Below, one piece after another: positions 7,365 through 14,655 of a stretch of 22,328 nucleotides of DNA (positions are counted from its first letter, which is position 1; every line of letters starts with the position of its first letter). The stretch lies in assembly GCA_047974805.1 (NCBI GenBank), contig JBKECS010000100.1:1-22328 (forward strand), written 5' to 3'. Made by a program: the position numbers and the translations under genes. Under the pieces are notes generated by a model. That model was not told the DNA's origin and made no database searches. It saw only the letters and a list, made by a program, of their open reading frames with translations. The stretch is from JAJXUB01 sp047974805 (lineage in GTDB: Bacteria > Actinomycetota > Actinomycetes > Actinomycetales > Dermatophilaceae).

Positions 7365-8110
7365 GATGTTCCTCCTGGGCTACCGGCCAGTGCCGCCGGG
7401 GCCGGTTCGGCGGTGCCGAAGTAGGCGTGCGCTATCTCCTCGTAGGTGACCGCCGAGGCGGCGGCCGCCAGGCTGGTCTGCCCCTCGAGCAGGCATTGCA
7501 CGGTGTCGGCCACGGTCAACGCCTGGCGGACATCCTGTTCGACCACGAGCAGGGTGGCGTCGCCGGCGGTAATCTGTGGGATGGCGGCGTACAGCTCGGC
7601 AACGACGACCGGCGCCAGGCCGAGGCTCACCTCATCGAGCAGGAGCAGCCGCGGATTGGTCATCAAGGCGCGCCCGATGGCCACCGCCTGCTGCTCACCG
7701 CCGGAGAGGTTGGCCGCCAGCCTGGCCCGCCGATCGGCGACCAAAGGGAAGAGGTCATAGACGGTCTCGAGGCTCCACGGCCCCGGCCGGCGCACCCGCC
7801 CGCCGACGAGCAGGTTCTCCTCGACGCTGAGGTTGGCGAACAGGTGCCGGCCTTCGGGCACCAAGGTGATCCCCAGGTGTGGACGGCGGTACGCCGGCAC
7901 GTCGGTCAGGTCCTGCCCGTCGAAGATCATCGTCCCGCTCGTGGGATGCACCAGCCCGGCGATGGTGTTCAACAGGGTGGACTTGCCGGCGCCGTTGGCG
8001 CCGATGACCGCCAGCGTCGACCCGGCCTCGACGGTCACATCGAGGCCGTGCAGCGCTTCGAAGTCTCCGTAGCCGGACCGCAGCCCGCTAATGGTCAGCA
8101 GCGAACTCAC
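7361..8110 (-). CDS. ABC transporter ATP-binding protein, LivF type
   Basis: Predicted 249-residue cytoplasmic ATPase. Walker A GANGAGKST is at 37-45, signature LSGGE at 135-139 and Walker B LLLLDE at 155-160, followed by VSLGLAP as in LivF. The D-loop region and a late VVEQDV (switch histidine position occupied by Asp-Val) follow the LivF pattern. The start is a GTG at 8110 that overlaps the TGA of the LivG-type gene by four bases (GTGA). It energises the transporter with the LivG-type subunit. Its consensus signature is complete, unlike its partner's. Confidence 0.92.
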   Translation of the reverse strand: MSSLLTISGLRSGYGDFEALHGLDVTVEAGSTLAVIGANGAGKSTLLNTIAGLVHPTSGTMIFDGQDLTDVPAYRRPHLGITLVPEGRHLFANLSVEENLLVGGRVRRPGPWSLETVYDLFPLVADRRARLAANLSGGEQQAVAIGRALMTNPRLLLLDEVSLGLAPVVVAELYAAIPQITAGDATLLVVEQDVRQALTVADTVQCLLEGQTSLAAAASAVTYEEIAHAYFGTAEPAPAALAGSPGGTS

Positions 8111-8868
8111 GCGGCACCTTCGGCGGCCAACAGATCACCCTCGGGCGCGGCACCCAGGTAGACCTCGCGCACCTCCGGGCTGGCCATGACCTGCTTCGGC
8201 TCACCGGACATGAGCACCTTGCCATAGGTCAGGCACATGAGTTCGTCAGCGACGGCAAGCAGGGCGTGGACAACGTGTTCGATCCAGACGATGGTTATGC
8301 CGTCGGCCTTGAGCGCCGCCACGATGGCCACGAGTTCGTGCACCTCTGCCTCGGTCAAGCCGCCGGCGACTTCGTCGAGCAGCAGCAGCCCGGGGTGCCC
8401 GGCGAGGGCGCGGGCAAGCTCCAAGCGTTTGCGATCCAGCAGACGCAGCGAGCCCGCCGGAACATTGACCAGGGCGGACAGCCCCGCCCGGTCGATGGCT
8501 TCCAGGGCGCTGCGATACGGGTCCTTGGCGCGGTCATGACCGGCCTGCTGAGCGCACACGAGGGCGTTCTCGAACACGCTCATGCCGGCGAAGGGCCGGG
8601 GGATCTGATAGGTCCGACCGATACCCGCCCGCGCCCGGGCGGCCGGGGCCAAGCTGGTCACGTCCTCCCCGTTGAGGGTGACCGTGCCGCGATCGGCTCG
8701 GACATCCCCGGTGATGACGTTGAACAGGGTTGACTTGCCCGCGCCGTTCGGACCGACGATCCCGTATGCGCTGCCGGGCGCGACGGTCAGCTCGACGTCA
8801 GCCAACACCTCGACGCTGCCGAACCGCTTGGCGACGCCGCGGACCTCCAGCGCCCAGGGTGGGGCCAT
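8107..8868 (-). CDS. ABC transporter ATP-binding protein, LivG type, with degenerate signature motif
   Basis: Predicted 253-residue ATPase. Walker A GPNGAGKST is at 39-47, Q-loop Q88 in GRTYQIPRPF, Walker B LLLLDE at 161-166 and the switch histidine H198 in WIEHVVHAL. The C-terminal YLGAA tail is typical of LivG. Where LSGGQ is expected the protein reads LRLLD (141-145) before RKRLELARAL, so the signature is strongly altered although the flanking helix is intact. The ATG at 8868 shares one base with the TGA of the binding-protein gene (TGATG). A longer in-frame version starting at 8964 would lie inside that gene and is rejected. Confidence 0.9.
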   Translation of the reverse strand: MAPPWALEVRGVAKRFGSVEVLADVELTVAPGSAYGIVGPNGAGKSTLFNVITGDVRADRGTVTLNGEDVTSLAPAARARAGIGRTYQIPRPFAGMSVFENALVCAQQAGHDRAKDPYRSALEAIDRAGLSALVNVPAGSLRLLDRKRLELARALAGHPGLLLLDEVAGGLTEAEVHELVAIVAALKADGITIVWIEHVVHALLAVADELMCLTYGKVLMSGEPKQVMASPEVREVYLGAAPEGDLLAAEGAA

Positions 8869-10229
8869 CAAAGAGCCTCGACCGAGCCGGCCGTGGGGAT
8901 CTCCGGGTGCTTCTTGTTGCTGACGATGACCAGGTCGAAGGCGCCGTCGCTCTTTTGCCGCCACTGCCCACCGACCAAGGAGGTGGTCGCCACGTTGGGA
9001 ACCGGACCCGCGGTGAAGTCGATGGTGCCGGCGACGGTATCCAGCTTGAGTTTGCCGATGCTGGCGGCGACCTTGCTCTTGTCCTCGACGTCACCGGAGG
9101 CGATCAGTGCGGCGATGCCGACCTCGAACAGGGCATGCACCAGCCCAAGTGGCTGGGTCCACTGCTTCTTGGTCGTCGCCGTGAAGGACGTGGCCAGTTC
9201 TTGCGCGCTCTGGGACGTCAGTGAACTGGTGAACGGGTGGGCCGGTGACCACCACACCTCCGTGGACAGGTTGTGCCCGATCGGGCCCAAGGCCTCGACG
9301 GAGGACGGGAAGAGAATGGCCTTGGCGATCGTGGCGATCTTCGGGGTGAACCCCTGCTGCGCGGCCTGCTTCCAGAAGGTGGTGAAGTCCGGCGGCAGCG
9401 GCACGCCGAAGAGCGCTGGCACGGCGGCCTGCTTGTACTTGGCAATTTGGGCGGAGAAGTCGTTGGTCAGGTTTTCGTAGCGACCACCGTCGACGATGTC
9501 GTACCCCATGCCCTGGATCATCGGGAAGCCGCCGGTCTTGGGGTCCGACCAGGCCTTGCCATCGGAGTCGTTCGGGGCCAGCGCCCCGACCGGGCCCGAG
9601 CTGATCCCCAGTTCCTTCCACATGTCGGTGTACACCCCGACGATGTCGTCCAGGCCCCAGAAGAAGTGATAGGTCCAGGTGAACGGTTTGTCCGGGGTGG
9701 CTCCGCGGCCGAAGTACCACGCCTGCCAGGGTGCGACCGTGGCGACGCAGGGCACGCCGTTGGCCTCACATTGGTCGGACACCGGGTTCGTCGTGTCGGG
9801 GGTGGAGGCGACGAGGATGAGGTCGACCTGCTGCTGTTGGATCAGCTCGTTGGCAACGTCGGCGGCTCGTTTGGGGTCGGACTGGCTGTCCTTGACGATG
9901 ACCTTGACCGGATGTGTCGCGTCACCGATCTTCAGGCCTTTGGCCAGGATGGGGGTGAGCGCCTCGATGACATAGGAGTCGGCTTCACCGAACGCGGCCA
10001 ACGCCCCGGTCTGGGGGGTCACATACCCGATCTTCAGCTCCCGTCCGCCGGTGCTGCTCGTGCCTGATCCTCCAGCGGCTGACTGGACCGAGCAGGCGCT
10101 CAGGGCGCCCAGTCCCGCTAGGGACAGGCCGCCGACGCCGGCGGCGGCGAGGATGGAGCGTCGAGCAGGTGGGGCGAGCTGTGCCGCACGAGGCGACGTT
10201 TGGCCGGCGGGGACGGGCGGCTGGTTCAT
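8868..10229 (-). CDS. Tat-exported lipoprotein, ABC transporter solute-binding protein
   Basis: Predicted 453-residue extracellular receptor of the LivK/periplasmic-binding-protein type I class. The N-terminus carries a twin-arginine signal (ARRSILA, R23-R24), a hydrophobic stretch and the lipobox LSAC with C46, so it is likely exported folded and anchored by lipid. The mature part begins with LKIGYVTPQTGALAAFGEAD, typical of the family. The ATG at 10229 is preferred over the 10256 start because CCAGGAG lies eight bases upstream of it. First gene of the six-gene transporter operon, behind a well-formed promoter. Related receptors bind amino acids or aromatic acids. The adjacent gentisate genes favour an aromatic ligand, but this is inference. 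Confidence 0.92.
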   Translation of the reverse strand: MNQPPVPAGQTSPRAAQLAPPARRSILAAAGVGGLSLAGLGALSACSVQSAAGGSGTSSTGGRELKIGYVTPQTGALAAFGEADSYVIEALTPILAKGLKIGDATHPVKVIVKDSQSDPKRAADVANELIQQQQVDLILVASTPDTTNPVSDQCEANGVPCVATVAPWQAWYFGRGATPDKPFTWTYHFFWGLDDIVGVYTDMWKELGISSGPVGALAPNDSDGKAWSDPKTGGFPMIQGMGYDIVDGGRYENLTNDFSAQIAKYKQAAVPALFGVPLPPDFTTFWKQAAQQGFTPKIATIAKAILFPSSVEALGPIGHNLSTEVWWSPAHPFTSSLTSQSAQELATSFTATTKKQWTQPLGLVHALFEVGIAALIASGDVEDKSKVAASIGKLKLDTVAGTIDFTAGPVPNVATTSLVGGQWRQKSDGAFDLVIVSNKKHPEIPTAGSVEAL

Positions 10230-10275
10230 GGCTGCTCCTGGCATGGTCACGCACAACAGTGGACGGGGCAGCAGA

Positions 10276-10305
10276 AATATTTTCGGCTGATATTAGCCGT
10301 GTCAA
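10276..10305 (-). promoter_or_regulatory. Promoter of the transporter operon
   Basis: On the minus strand a perfect -35 TTGACA (10305-10300) is followed after 18 nt by AATATT (10281-10276), four of six matches to the -10 consensus. The predicted transcript start near 10269 leaves about 40 nt before the binding-protein ATG, with a good ribosome-binding site. This is the only AT-rich patch in the gap between furA and the operon. Confidence 0.65.
10284..10299. promoter_or_regulatory. Operator dyad between -35 and -10
   Basis: CGGCTGATATTAGCCG reads as CGGCT-n-ATAT-n-AGCCG: perfect 5-bp arms plus a self-complementary core, with one mismatched pair. It exactly fills the spacer of the transporter promoter, so a bound protein would block RNA polymerase. 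Which regulator binds is unknown. Confidence 0.55.
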
Positions 10306-10312
10306 GAAAAGT

Positions 10313-10336
10313 GCAGAATGTTCTTCTGCGTAGAAC
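10313..10336. promoter_or_regulatory. Overlapping dyads upstream of the transporter promoter
   Basis: Two overlapping inverted repeats: GCAGAA-5 nt-TTCTGC (10313-10329) and GTTCT-7 nt-AGAAC (10320-10336). Both contain the TTCTGC core also found in the palindrome at 2875-2894. They lie 8 to 31 nt upstream of the -35 element, a usual place for an activator. A shared IclR-type regulator is a reasonable guess. Confidence 0.5.
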
Positions 10337-10361
10337 CGCCTCGGGTGGCCGCGGTCCTCCG

Positions 10362-10820
10362 TCACGCCTCGGTGACCGGCTCCTGGGAGTCATAGACGGC
10401 GGCATCCGCGCCCGCGCAGTTCGGGCAGAGACCCCAATAGATGACCTCGGCCTCGGTGATCTCGAAGCCGTGATCGTCGGCGGCGGTCAAGCAGGGGCGG
10501 TAGCCGACGGCGCAATCGATGTCGACCACAGTGCCGCATGCGCGGCATACGAGGTGGTGGTGGTTGTCGCCGACGCGCAGCTCATACCGCGCCGGGGAGC
10601 CCGCTGGCTGGATACGACGGATCACACCTGCCTCGGACAGGGCGTTGAGCCCGTCGAACACCGCCTGCCGCGAGATCGCCGGGGCGACGCGGCCCACCTC
10701 GGCAACGATGGTCGCGCTGTCCCCATGGGGGTTGTCCTCGATGGCATCCAACACCGCCAACCGTGGGCCTGTGACGCGCAGCCCCACCTGGCGCAACAGG
10801 TGGGCATGGTCGATGGGCAC
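10362..10820 (-). CDS. furA: FurA-type transcriptional regulator (orphan, no katG in window)
   Basis: Predicted 152-residue Fur-family repressor, closest in recalled sequence to mycobacterial FurA, which controls the catalase-peroxidase gene katG and responds to iron and peroxide. The winged helix occupies about 1-80 (LRVTGPRLAVLDAI, ISRQAVFDGLNAL). The metal/dimerisation domain has H87-H89, CRAC (C92, C95), C103, C110 and CPNC (C132, C135). The phrase EAEVIYWGLCP is strongly FurA-like. The GTG at 10820 is chosen for two reasons: VPIDHAHLLRQVGLRVT aligns with the start of FurA, and a promoter ends six bases upstream. In-frame codons further upstream overlap the divergent VOC gene. The next gene downstream is the transporter, not katG, which is unusual for furA. 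Confidence 0.88.
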   Translation of the reverse strand: MPIDHAHLLRQVGLRVTGPRLAVLDAIEDNPHGDSATIVAEVGRVAPAISRQAVFDGLNALSEAGVIRRIQPAGSPARYELRVGDNHHHLVCRACGTVVDIDCAVGYRPCLTAADDHGFEITEAEVIYWGLCPNCAGADAAVYDSQEPVTEA

Positions 10821-10826
10821 GGCATT

Positions 10827-10855
10827 ACCATGACGCCTTTTCTGGACCAAGTCAA
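10827..10855 (-). promoter_or_regulatory. furA promoter, apparently leaderless and autoregulated
   Basis: On the minus strand TTGACT (10855-10850), a 17-nt spacer and CATGGT (10832-10827) are followed by exactly six bases and the GTG start, so transcription probably begins at the start codon. The spacer holds CCAGAAAAGG (10836-10845), which resembles, from memory, the conserved TTGACT...CCAGAAAAGG block in actinobacterial furA promoters where FurA binds its own gene. Confidence 0.68.
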
Positions 10856-10944
10856 TTTTCGCGCTGTCCGGTGTCTGGACGGACCGGTGGGTCTGGAGCA
10901 GGCGAACTCTTGCGTGGTGCCACGGACTCTGTGAGCGTTGTTCC

Positions 10945-11721
10945 ATGACAGAGACGACCCCGCAGGGGACCCCGTGTTGGTACGAACTGTCCACCTCCGA
11001 CCTGACCGCCGCTGGCGAGTTCTACAGCGCGGTACTGGGCTGGAACATTGTCGATTCCGGAATGCCCGGGATGACCTATCACCTGGCCTCGGCGCCTGAC
11101 GGAGGCGGAGTCGCGGGCTTGATGGGCCCGCAGGGACGCCCGGACGCTCCGCCGAGCTGGCTGCTCTATTTCACCAGCGACGATGTTGACACCATGGCGG
11201 CATCGGTGACTGCCGCCGGGGGGAGCGTCCTCGCACCGCCGGCAGACATCCCCGGCACCGGCAGGTTCGCGGTGGTCACCGACCCCCAAGGAGCCGCCTA
11301 CGGACTCCTGCAGCCGCTGCCGATGGACACGCCACCGGCTAGTCCGGCCTTCGACCAGTCCTCGGTGGGTCACGGAACCTGGCATGAGTTGATGAGCACC
11401 GACCCCACGGCCGGATTCGCCTTCTATGCCGACCAGTTCGGCTGGTCACGAGGGGAGGCGATGGATATGGGCGACATGGGCTTCTACCAGCTCTTCCAGC
11501 TGGCCGGCACGGAGATCGGCGGCATGATGGGGCTCGGTCAAGCCCCTCAGCCGGCCTGGCTGCCCTACTTCGGGGTGACCAGCGTGGCCGAGGCGGTCGA
11601 TCGCATCACCGGTGCCGGCGGGACGATCCACCACGGCCCGGCCGACATTCCCGGTGGCGCCCAGATCGCGCTGGCCAACGACCCTCAGGGCGCCTGGTTC
11701 GCCGTCCTCGGACCACGCTGA
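10945..11721 (+). CDS. Two-domain VOC (glyoxalase/bleomycin-resistance) family protein
   Basis: Predicted 258-residue cytoplasmic protein with two tandem vicinal-oxygen-chelate domains (about 9-125 and 138-256). Each starts with a W-x-E-L-(S/M)-(T/S) strand: CWYELSTSDLTAAGEFY and TWHELMSTDPTAGFAFY. Each ends with DPQGA.(Y/F)...L. Such paired-domain proteins are common in actinobacteria, mostly of unknown substrate; some relatives bind or detoxify electrophiles. The two units diverged from a duplicated domain. It is the only confident plus-strand gene, transcribed away from furA across a 124-nt gap. No strong ribosome-binding site precedes the ATG. Its last 37 bases overlap the tail of the pirin gene on the other strand. 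Confidence 0.88.
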   Translation: MTETTPQGTPCWYELSTSDLTAAGEFYSAVLGWNIVDSGMPGMTYHLASAPDGGGVAGLMGPQGRPDAPPSWLLYFTSDDVDTMAASVTAAGGSVLAPPADIPGTGRFAVVTDPQGAAYGLLQPLPMDTPPASPAFDQSSVGHGTWHELMSTDPTAGFAFYADQFGWSRGEAMDMGDMGFYQLFQLAGTEIGGMMGLGQAPQPAWLPYFGVTSVAEAVDRITGAGGTIHHGPADIPGGAQIALANDPQGAWFAVLGPR

Positions 11722-12665
11722 GCCGCCGGCGCGCCCTCGCGCCGAACCCGGCGCCCCCGCGGACGCAAGGTCACCACAGGCAACGGGGGCGCCGGGACCC
11801 GATCGATCTCCCCGAGGTAGCCCTCGACCTCGCCGAACCGTGCTCCCTTCTCCTGCCACTCTCGACGGAATTGCTCCATCTCGCTTTGGCTGCGCGCGAC
11901 GAAGTTCCACCACATGAGGATCTCTTCATCGAACGGCGGCCCGCCCAGGAGCAACAGTCGCGCCCCTGCCGCTCCGGCCCGCAGCGTCAACGAGCCACGT
12001 CCGGGGTCGCGGCATCCAAGGTCACCCGGATCCAGCTCCGTGCCGTCCAGCCACACCTGCCCGTTATCCATGAGCACGCCATGCTCATGGGTCGGGTCGA
12101 CGGCCAGAGCGATCGCGGCGCCCGGCCGCAGAGTGAGCTCGGCCCCGAGCAACGGCGTGGCCGTGACCACCGGTGAACTCGCCACCGCAGGCAGCTCGCC
12201 GAGGAAAACCAGGGCGCTGCCCGCGGCGGCCGGCAACGCCACTGGTGTGGGAGCGAACTGTTCGAATCCGGGGTTGACGTGCCGGCTCGATTCTGGCAGC
12301 GCCACCCACAGTTGGGCGCCGTGGAGCACGCCCGGCGTGGACACCTCCGAGTGGGTGATGCCGGCGCCGGCGGTCATGAGGTTGAGCACACCCGGACGGA
12401 CCATGGCCGATGTCCCGGTGCTGTCGCGGTGCTCGACCTCACCGGAGAACAACCACGAAATGGTCTGCAATCCCGTATGCGGGTGCGGCGGCACATCCAT
12501 GCCGCCGTCGTTGCCCGCACCTACAAGGGTCGGGCCGTAGTGGTCCAGGAAGCACCAGGCACCGATCAGGGTGCGCTCACGGCTCGGCAGCGTCCGGCGT
12601 ACCGTGATCGCCCGGACGCCGCCCAGTGGCACCTCACGCCCGGTAAGAATCTGAACCTGTCGCAT
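11685..12665 (-). CDS. Pirin-like bicupin protein
   Basis: Predicted 326-residue protein of the pirin family. The N-terminal cupin carries the metal motif PPHPHTGLQTISWLFSGEVEHRDS (H61, H63) and GAGITHSEVS (H105, E107), matching the three His and one Glu of pirins. The C-terminal cupin ends with GGPPFDEEILMWWNFVARS, also typical. Some pirins are quercetin dioxygenases and others redox-responsive cofactors; the sequence does not tell which. The Arg/Pro-rich C-terminal tail (about 300-326) is extra and overlaps the end of the convergent VOC gene by 37 nt. It follows the ABC-F gene after 75 nt on the same strand and may share its transcript. Confidence 0.9.
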   Translation of the reverse strand: MRQVQILTGREVPLGGVRAITVRRTLPSRERTLIGAWCFLDHYGPTLVGAGNDGGMDVPPHPHTGLQTISWLFSGEVEHRDSTGTSAMVRPGVLNLMTAGAGITHSEVSTPGVLHGAQLWVALPESSRHVNPGFEQFAPTPVALPAAAGSALVFLGELPAVASSPVVTATPLLGAELTLRPGAAIALAVDPTHEHGVLMDNGQVWLDGTELDPGDLGCRDPGRGSLTLRAGAAGARLLLLGGPPFDEEILMWWNFVARSQSEMEQFRREWQEKGARFGEVEGYLGEIDRVPAPPLPVVTLRPRGRRVRREGAPAAQRGPRTANQAP

Positions 12666-12740
12666 GCGCGCGCCACCCCGTCGCTTCCCGCTGCTGCGTC
12701 GGCCTCCTGGCCAACCACACCCTCAGCATACGAAACCGGG

Positions 12741-14438
12741 TCAGCAGGGGTCGGGCGGATCGAGATGGAGGGTCCGACCCGACCAATTCCGGCGCAGCCA
12801 TCGGTCGTGGCTGGCGATGACCACGGCGCCGGGGAAGTCCGGCAGCGCCGCCTCGATCTCGCTGACCAGGGTCAGGGACAGATGGTTGGTGGGTTCGTCG
12901 AGCAGCAGCACGTCGGGCGGATCGGCCAAGACGATGGCCAGATCCAATCGACGCCGTTGCCCGACGCTCAAGGAGGCCACCGGTCGGTCCAGGTCGCGCC
13001 CAGCGAGCAACCCGAACGTCGTCAACGGGACCTGCTCGGCGACACGGTCACCAACCGCGCTCGCGTATGCCGCGCGGACACGGGCCCCGGCACCTCGCGG
13101 CAACGGATTTTGGGTGAGCAGGCCGACTGCGAGACGGCGTTCCCGCTGTACCGACCCCAGCTGCGGCGCCAAGTCTCCAGCCAGCACGAACAGCAGCGTC
13201 GATTTCCCGGAGCCGTTGCCACCGGTGACCAGCAGCCGGTCGGACGCGCTCAAGCTGACCGTCGTCGGGGTCAACCGGCCGGGGATGCTCACCTGCGCCG
13301 CGGCAAGCACGACACCCCGCGGTGCTGAGGAAGAGCCCCGGGTGAACCCGGTGAACTGCACGGTCGCCGGTGGCTTGCGCACCTGCTCCTCGGTGAGCCG
13401 GGCGAGGCGGGCGGCGGCGTCATTGACCCGGCGCGCGACCACCGTCGCGTTGCGATCGGCATAGAACTTCCGACTGGCTCGTCCCTCCGTGCGCGGCGCG
13501 GCCCCGGCGTGACCGACGGTGTGGTCGGTGCCGACCCTGGCCCGCAGACGCCGCAGTTCCGCCTGCTCGTCACGGTATTGCCGGCGCCAGCGGTGCAGCT
13601 CCGCCTGCCGCCAAATCCGGTAGTCGGTGTAGCTGCCGGTGAACCGGGTCACGCCGAACCCCGACCCAGGCGACACCTGGTCGTGGGCGACGTGCCGGAA
13701 CGGCGTGGGTCGCGGGTCGAGGTCGAACAGGTCGGTGGTCACCTCATCGAGCAGCGCGCGGTCGTGGCTGGCCACCAGGACCGGCCCGGACCACGACTGC
13801 AGCATCTGCAGGAGCAGCTTTGCGCCCGCGTCGTCGAGATGGTTCGTCGGTTCGTCCAGCAGCAACGTGTCGGGGGCGCGGAGGACGAGCCAGGCCAGGC
13901 CGAGCCGGGCCAGCTGTCCACCGGAGAGGGTGGCTGCGGGCCGGTCCCGAGGCAGCGCGCCCAGTCCGAACCCGCCGGTCACGGCCTCAACCCGATGATC
14001 GAGCTCCCACGCATGGTGCCGCTCGGCCGCCTCGATGGCGTCCTCGAGCCGCTGGGCCGCGCCGGGCTCACCGTCAGCCATCGCCTGACCCTCCCGCTCG
14101 ACATCGCGGACGATCTGGCGAACCGGGGCCATGGCGTGCTCCAGGACCTGTGCCACGGTCAGGTGGTCGGGGAAAGGGGGTTGCTGATGATGCAGCCCCA
14201 CCCGGCCCGGCACCGTGATCGATCCCGCGTCGGGGCGGTGGATCCCGGCGGCGATACGCAGCAAGGTGGACTTGCCGGACCCGTTCTCCCCAATGACGCA
14301 GCCGATCCGCCCGCTAGGCACGATCACGGTGATGTCGGTCAGCACTCGCCGGTCGGAGAAGGAGGCGGAGATCCCCTCGAGGATCAGCGGGCCTCCAGGG
14401 TCGGCAAATATCGTTCTCGGGTGATCGAGTGCTGACAT
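12741..14438 (-). CDS. ABC-F family ATPase (antibiotic-resistance type ribosome protector)
   Basis: Predicted 565-residue cytoplasmic protein with two ABC ATPase domains and no membrane segments. Domain 1 has Walker A GENGSGKST (50-58), LSGGQ (171-175) and LLLDEPTNHLD. Domain 2 has GGNGSGKST (406-414), LSVGQ (490-494) and LLLDEPTNHLS. The Arg-rich linker between them (about 265-355, including YRIWRQAELHRWRRQYRDEQAELRRL) is the part that reaches into the ribosome in ABC-F proteins. The overall layout resembles actinobacterial macrolide/lincosamide/pleuromutilin protectors such as TlrC. The ATG at 14438 has GAGGAG seven bases upstream; the longer in-frame reading from 14558 lacks support. A leader region with a possible short peptide precedes it. 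Drug specificity cannot be read from sequence. Confidence 0.9.
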   Translation of the reverse strand: MSALDHPRTIFADPGGPLILEGISASFSDRRVLTDITVIVPSGRIGCVIGENGSGKSTLLRIAAGIHRPDAGSITVPGRVGLHHQQPPFPDHLTVAQVLEHAMAPVRQIVRDVEREGQAMADGEPGAAQRLEDAIEAAERHHAWELDHRVEAVTGGFGLGALPRDRPAATLSGGQLARLGLAWLVLRAPDTLLLDEPTNHLDDAGAKLLLQMLQSWSGPVLVASHDRALLDEVTTDLFDLDPRPTPFRHVAHDQVSPGSGFGVTRFTGSYTDYRIWRQAELHRWRRQYRDEQAELRRLRARVGTDHTVGHAGAAPRTEGRASRKFYADRNATVVARRVNDAAARLARLTEEQVRKPPATVQFTGFTRGSSSAPRGVVLAAAQVSIPGRLTPTTVSLSASDRLLVTGGNGSGKSTLLFVLAGDLAPQLGSVQRERRLAVGLLTQNPLPRGAGARVRAAYASAVGDRVAEQVPLTTFGLLAGRDLDRPVASLSVGQRRRLDLAIVLADPPDVLLLDEPTNHLSLTLVSEIEAALPDFPGAVVIASHDRWLRRNWSGRTLHLDPPDPC

Positions 14439-14585
14439 GTTGGGCTCCTCGGCGTTCGTGGCAGGCCTTCCGCAGCACTGGCGAGGTGGCGGTGGCAGGA
14501 CGAGAGCATCAGCAATGGAGCACGTGACCACCGTAGGCGCACCAGGTCGAGGACTCAACCGGTTTCTCGGGTGGGTCCCGCCCGG
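14439..14585 (-). promoter_or_regulatory. Structured leader of the ABC-F gene, attenuator-like
   Basis: This untranslated stretch lies between a possible leader peptide and the ABC-F start. A local hairpin has arms GGTTGA and TCGACC on the minus strand (14545-14560, one G-U pair). Its 3' part contains TCCTCG (14548-14553), complementary to CGAGGA of the ABC-F ribosome-binding site (14446-14451). The hairpin and ribosome-site masking would therefore exclude each other. A second stem, CCGGCT/AGCCGG (14582-14599), covers the leader-peptide stop codon. Structure is by eye only; function is inferred from known ABC-F leader attenuation. Confidence 0.4.
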
Positions 14586-14639
14586 CTACAGCCAGCCGGA
14601 GTGTTTGGACGCCCGATACACAGCGCGATTGACGATCAT
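14586..14639 (-). CDS. Possible 17-residue leader peptide upstream of ABC-F
   Basis: ATG at 14639 to TAG at 14588-14586 encodes MIVNRAVYRASKHSGWL. There is no clear ribosome-binding site. However CACAAT followed by six bases and the ATG could be a -10 element of a leaderless transcript, although no good -35 is visible. The stop codon lies inside a 6-bp stem. Short, basic leader peptides that stall drug-bound ribosomes control many ABC-F genes, which fits position and size. There is no homology evidence available here, so this remains a hypothesis. Confidence 0.4.
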   Translation of the reverse strand: MIVNRAVYRASKHSGWL

Positions 14640-14655
14640 CTCGTCATTGTGCGCC

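Noticed and set aside
10821..10994. N-terminal extension of FurA to 10994
   Set aside because: It overlaps the divergent VOC gene and adds about 58 residues not present in FurA. The promoter block ends just before the GTG at 10820.
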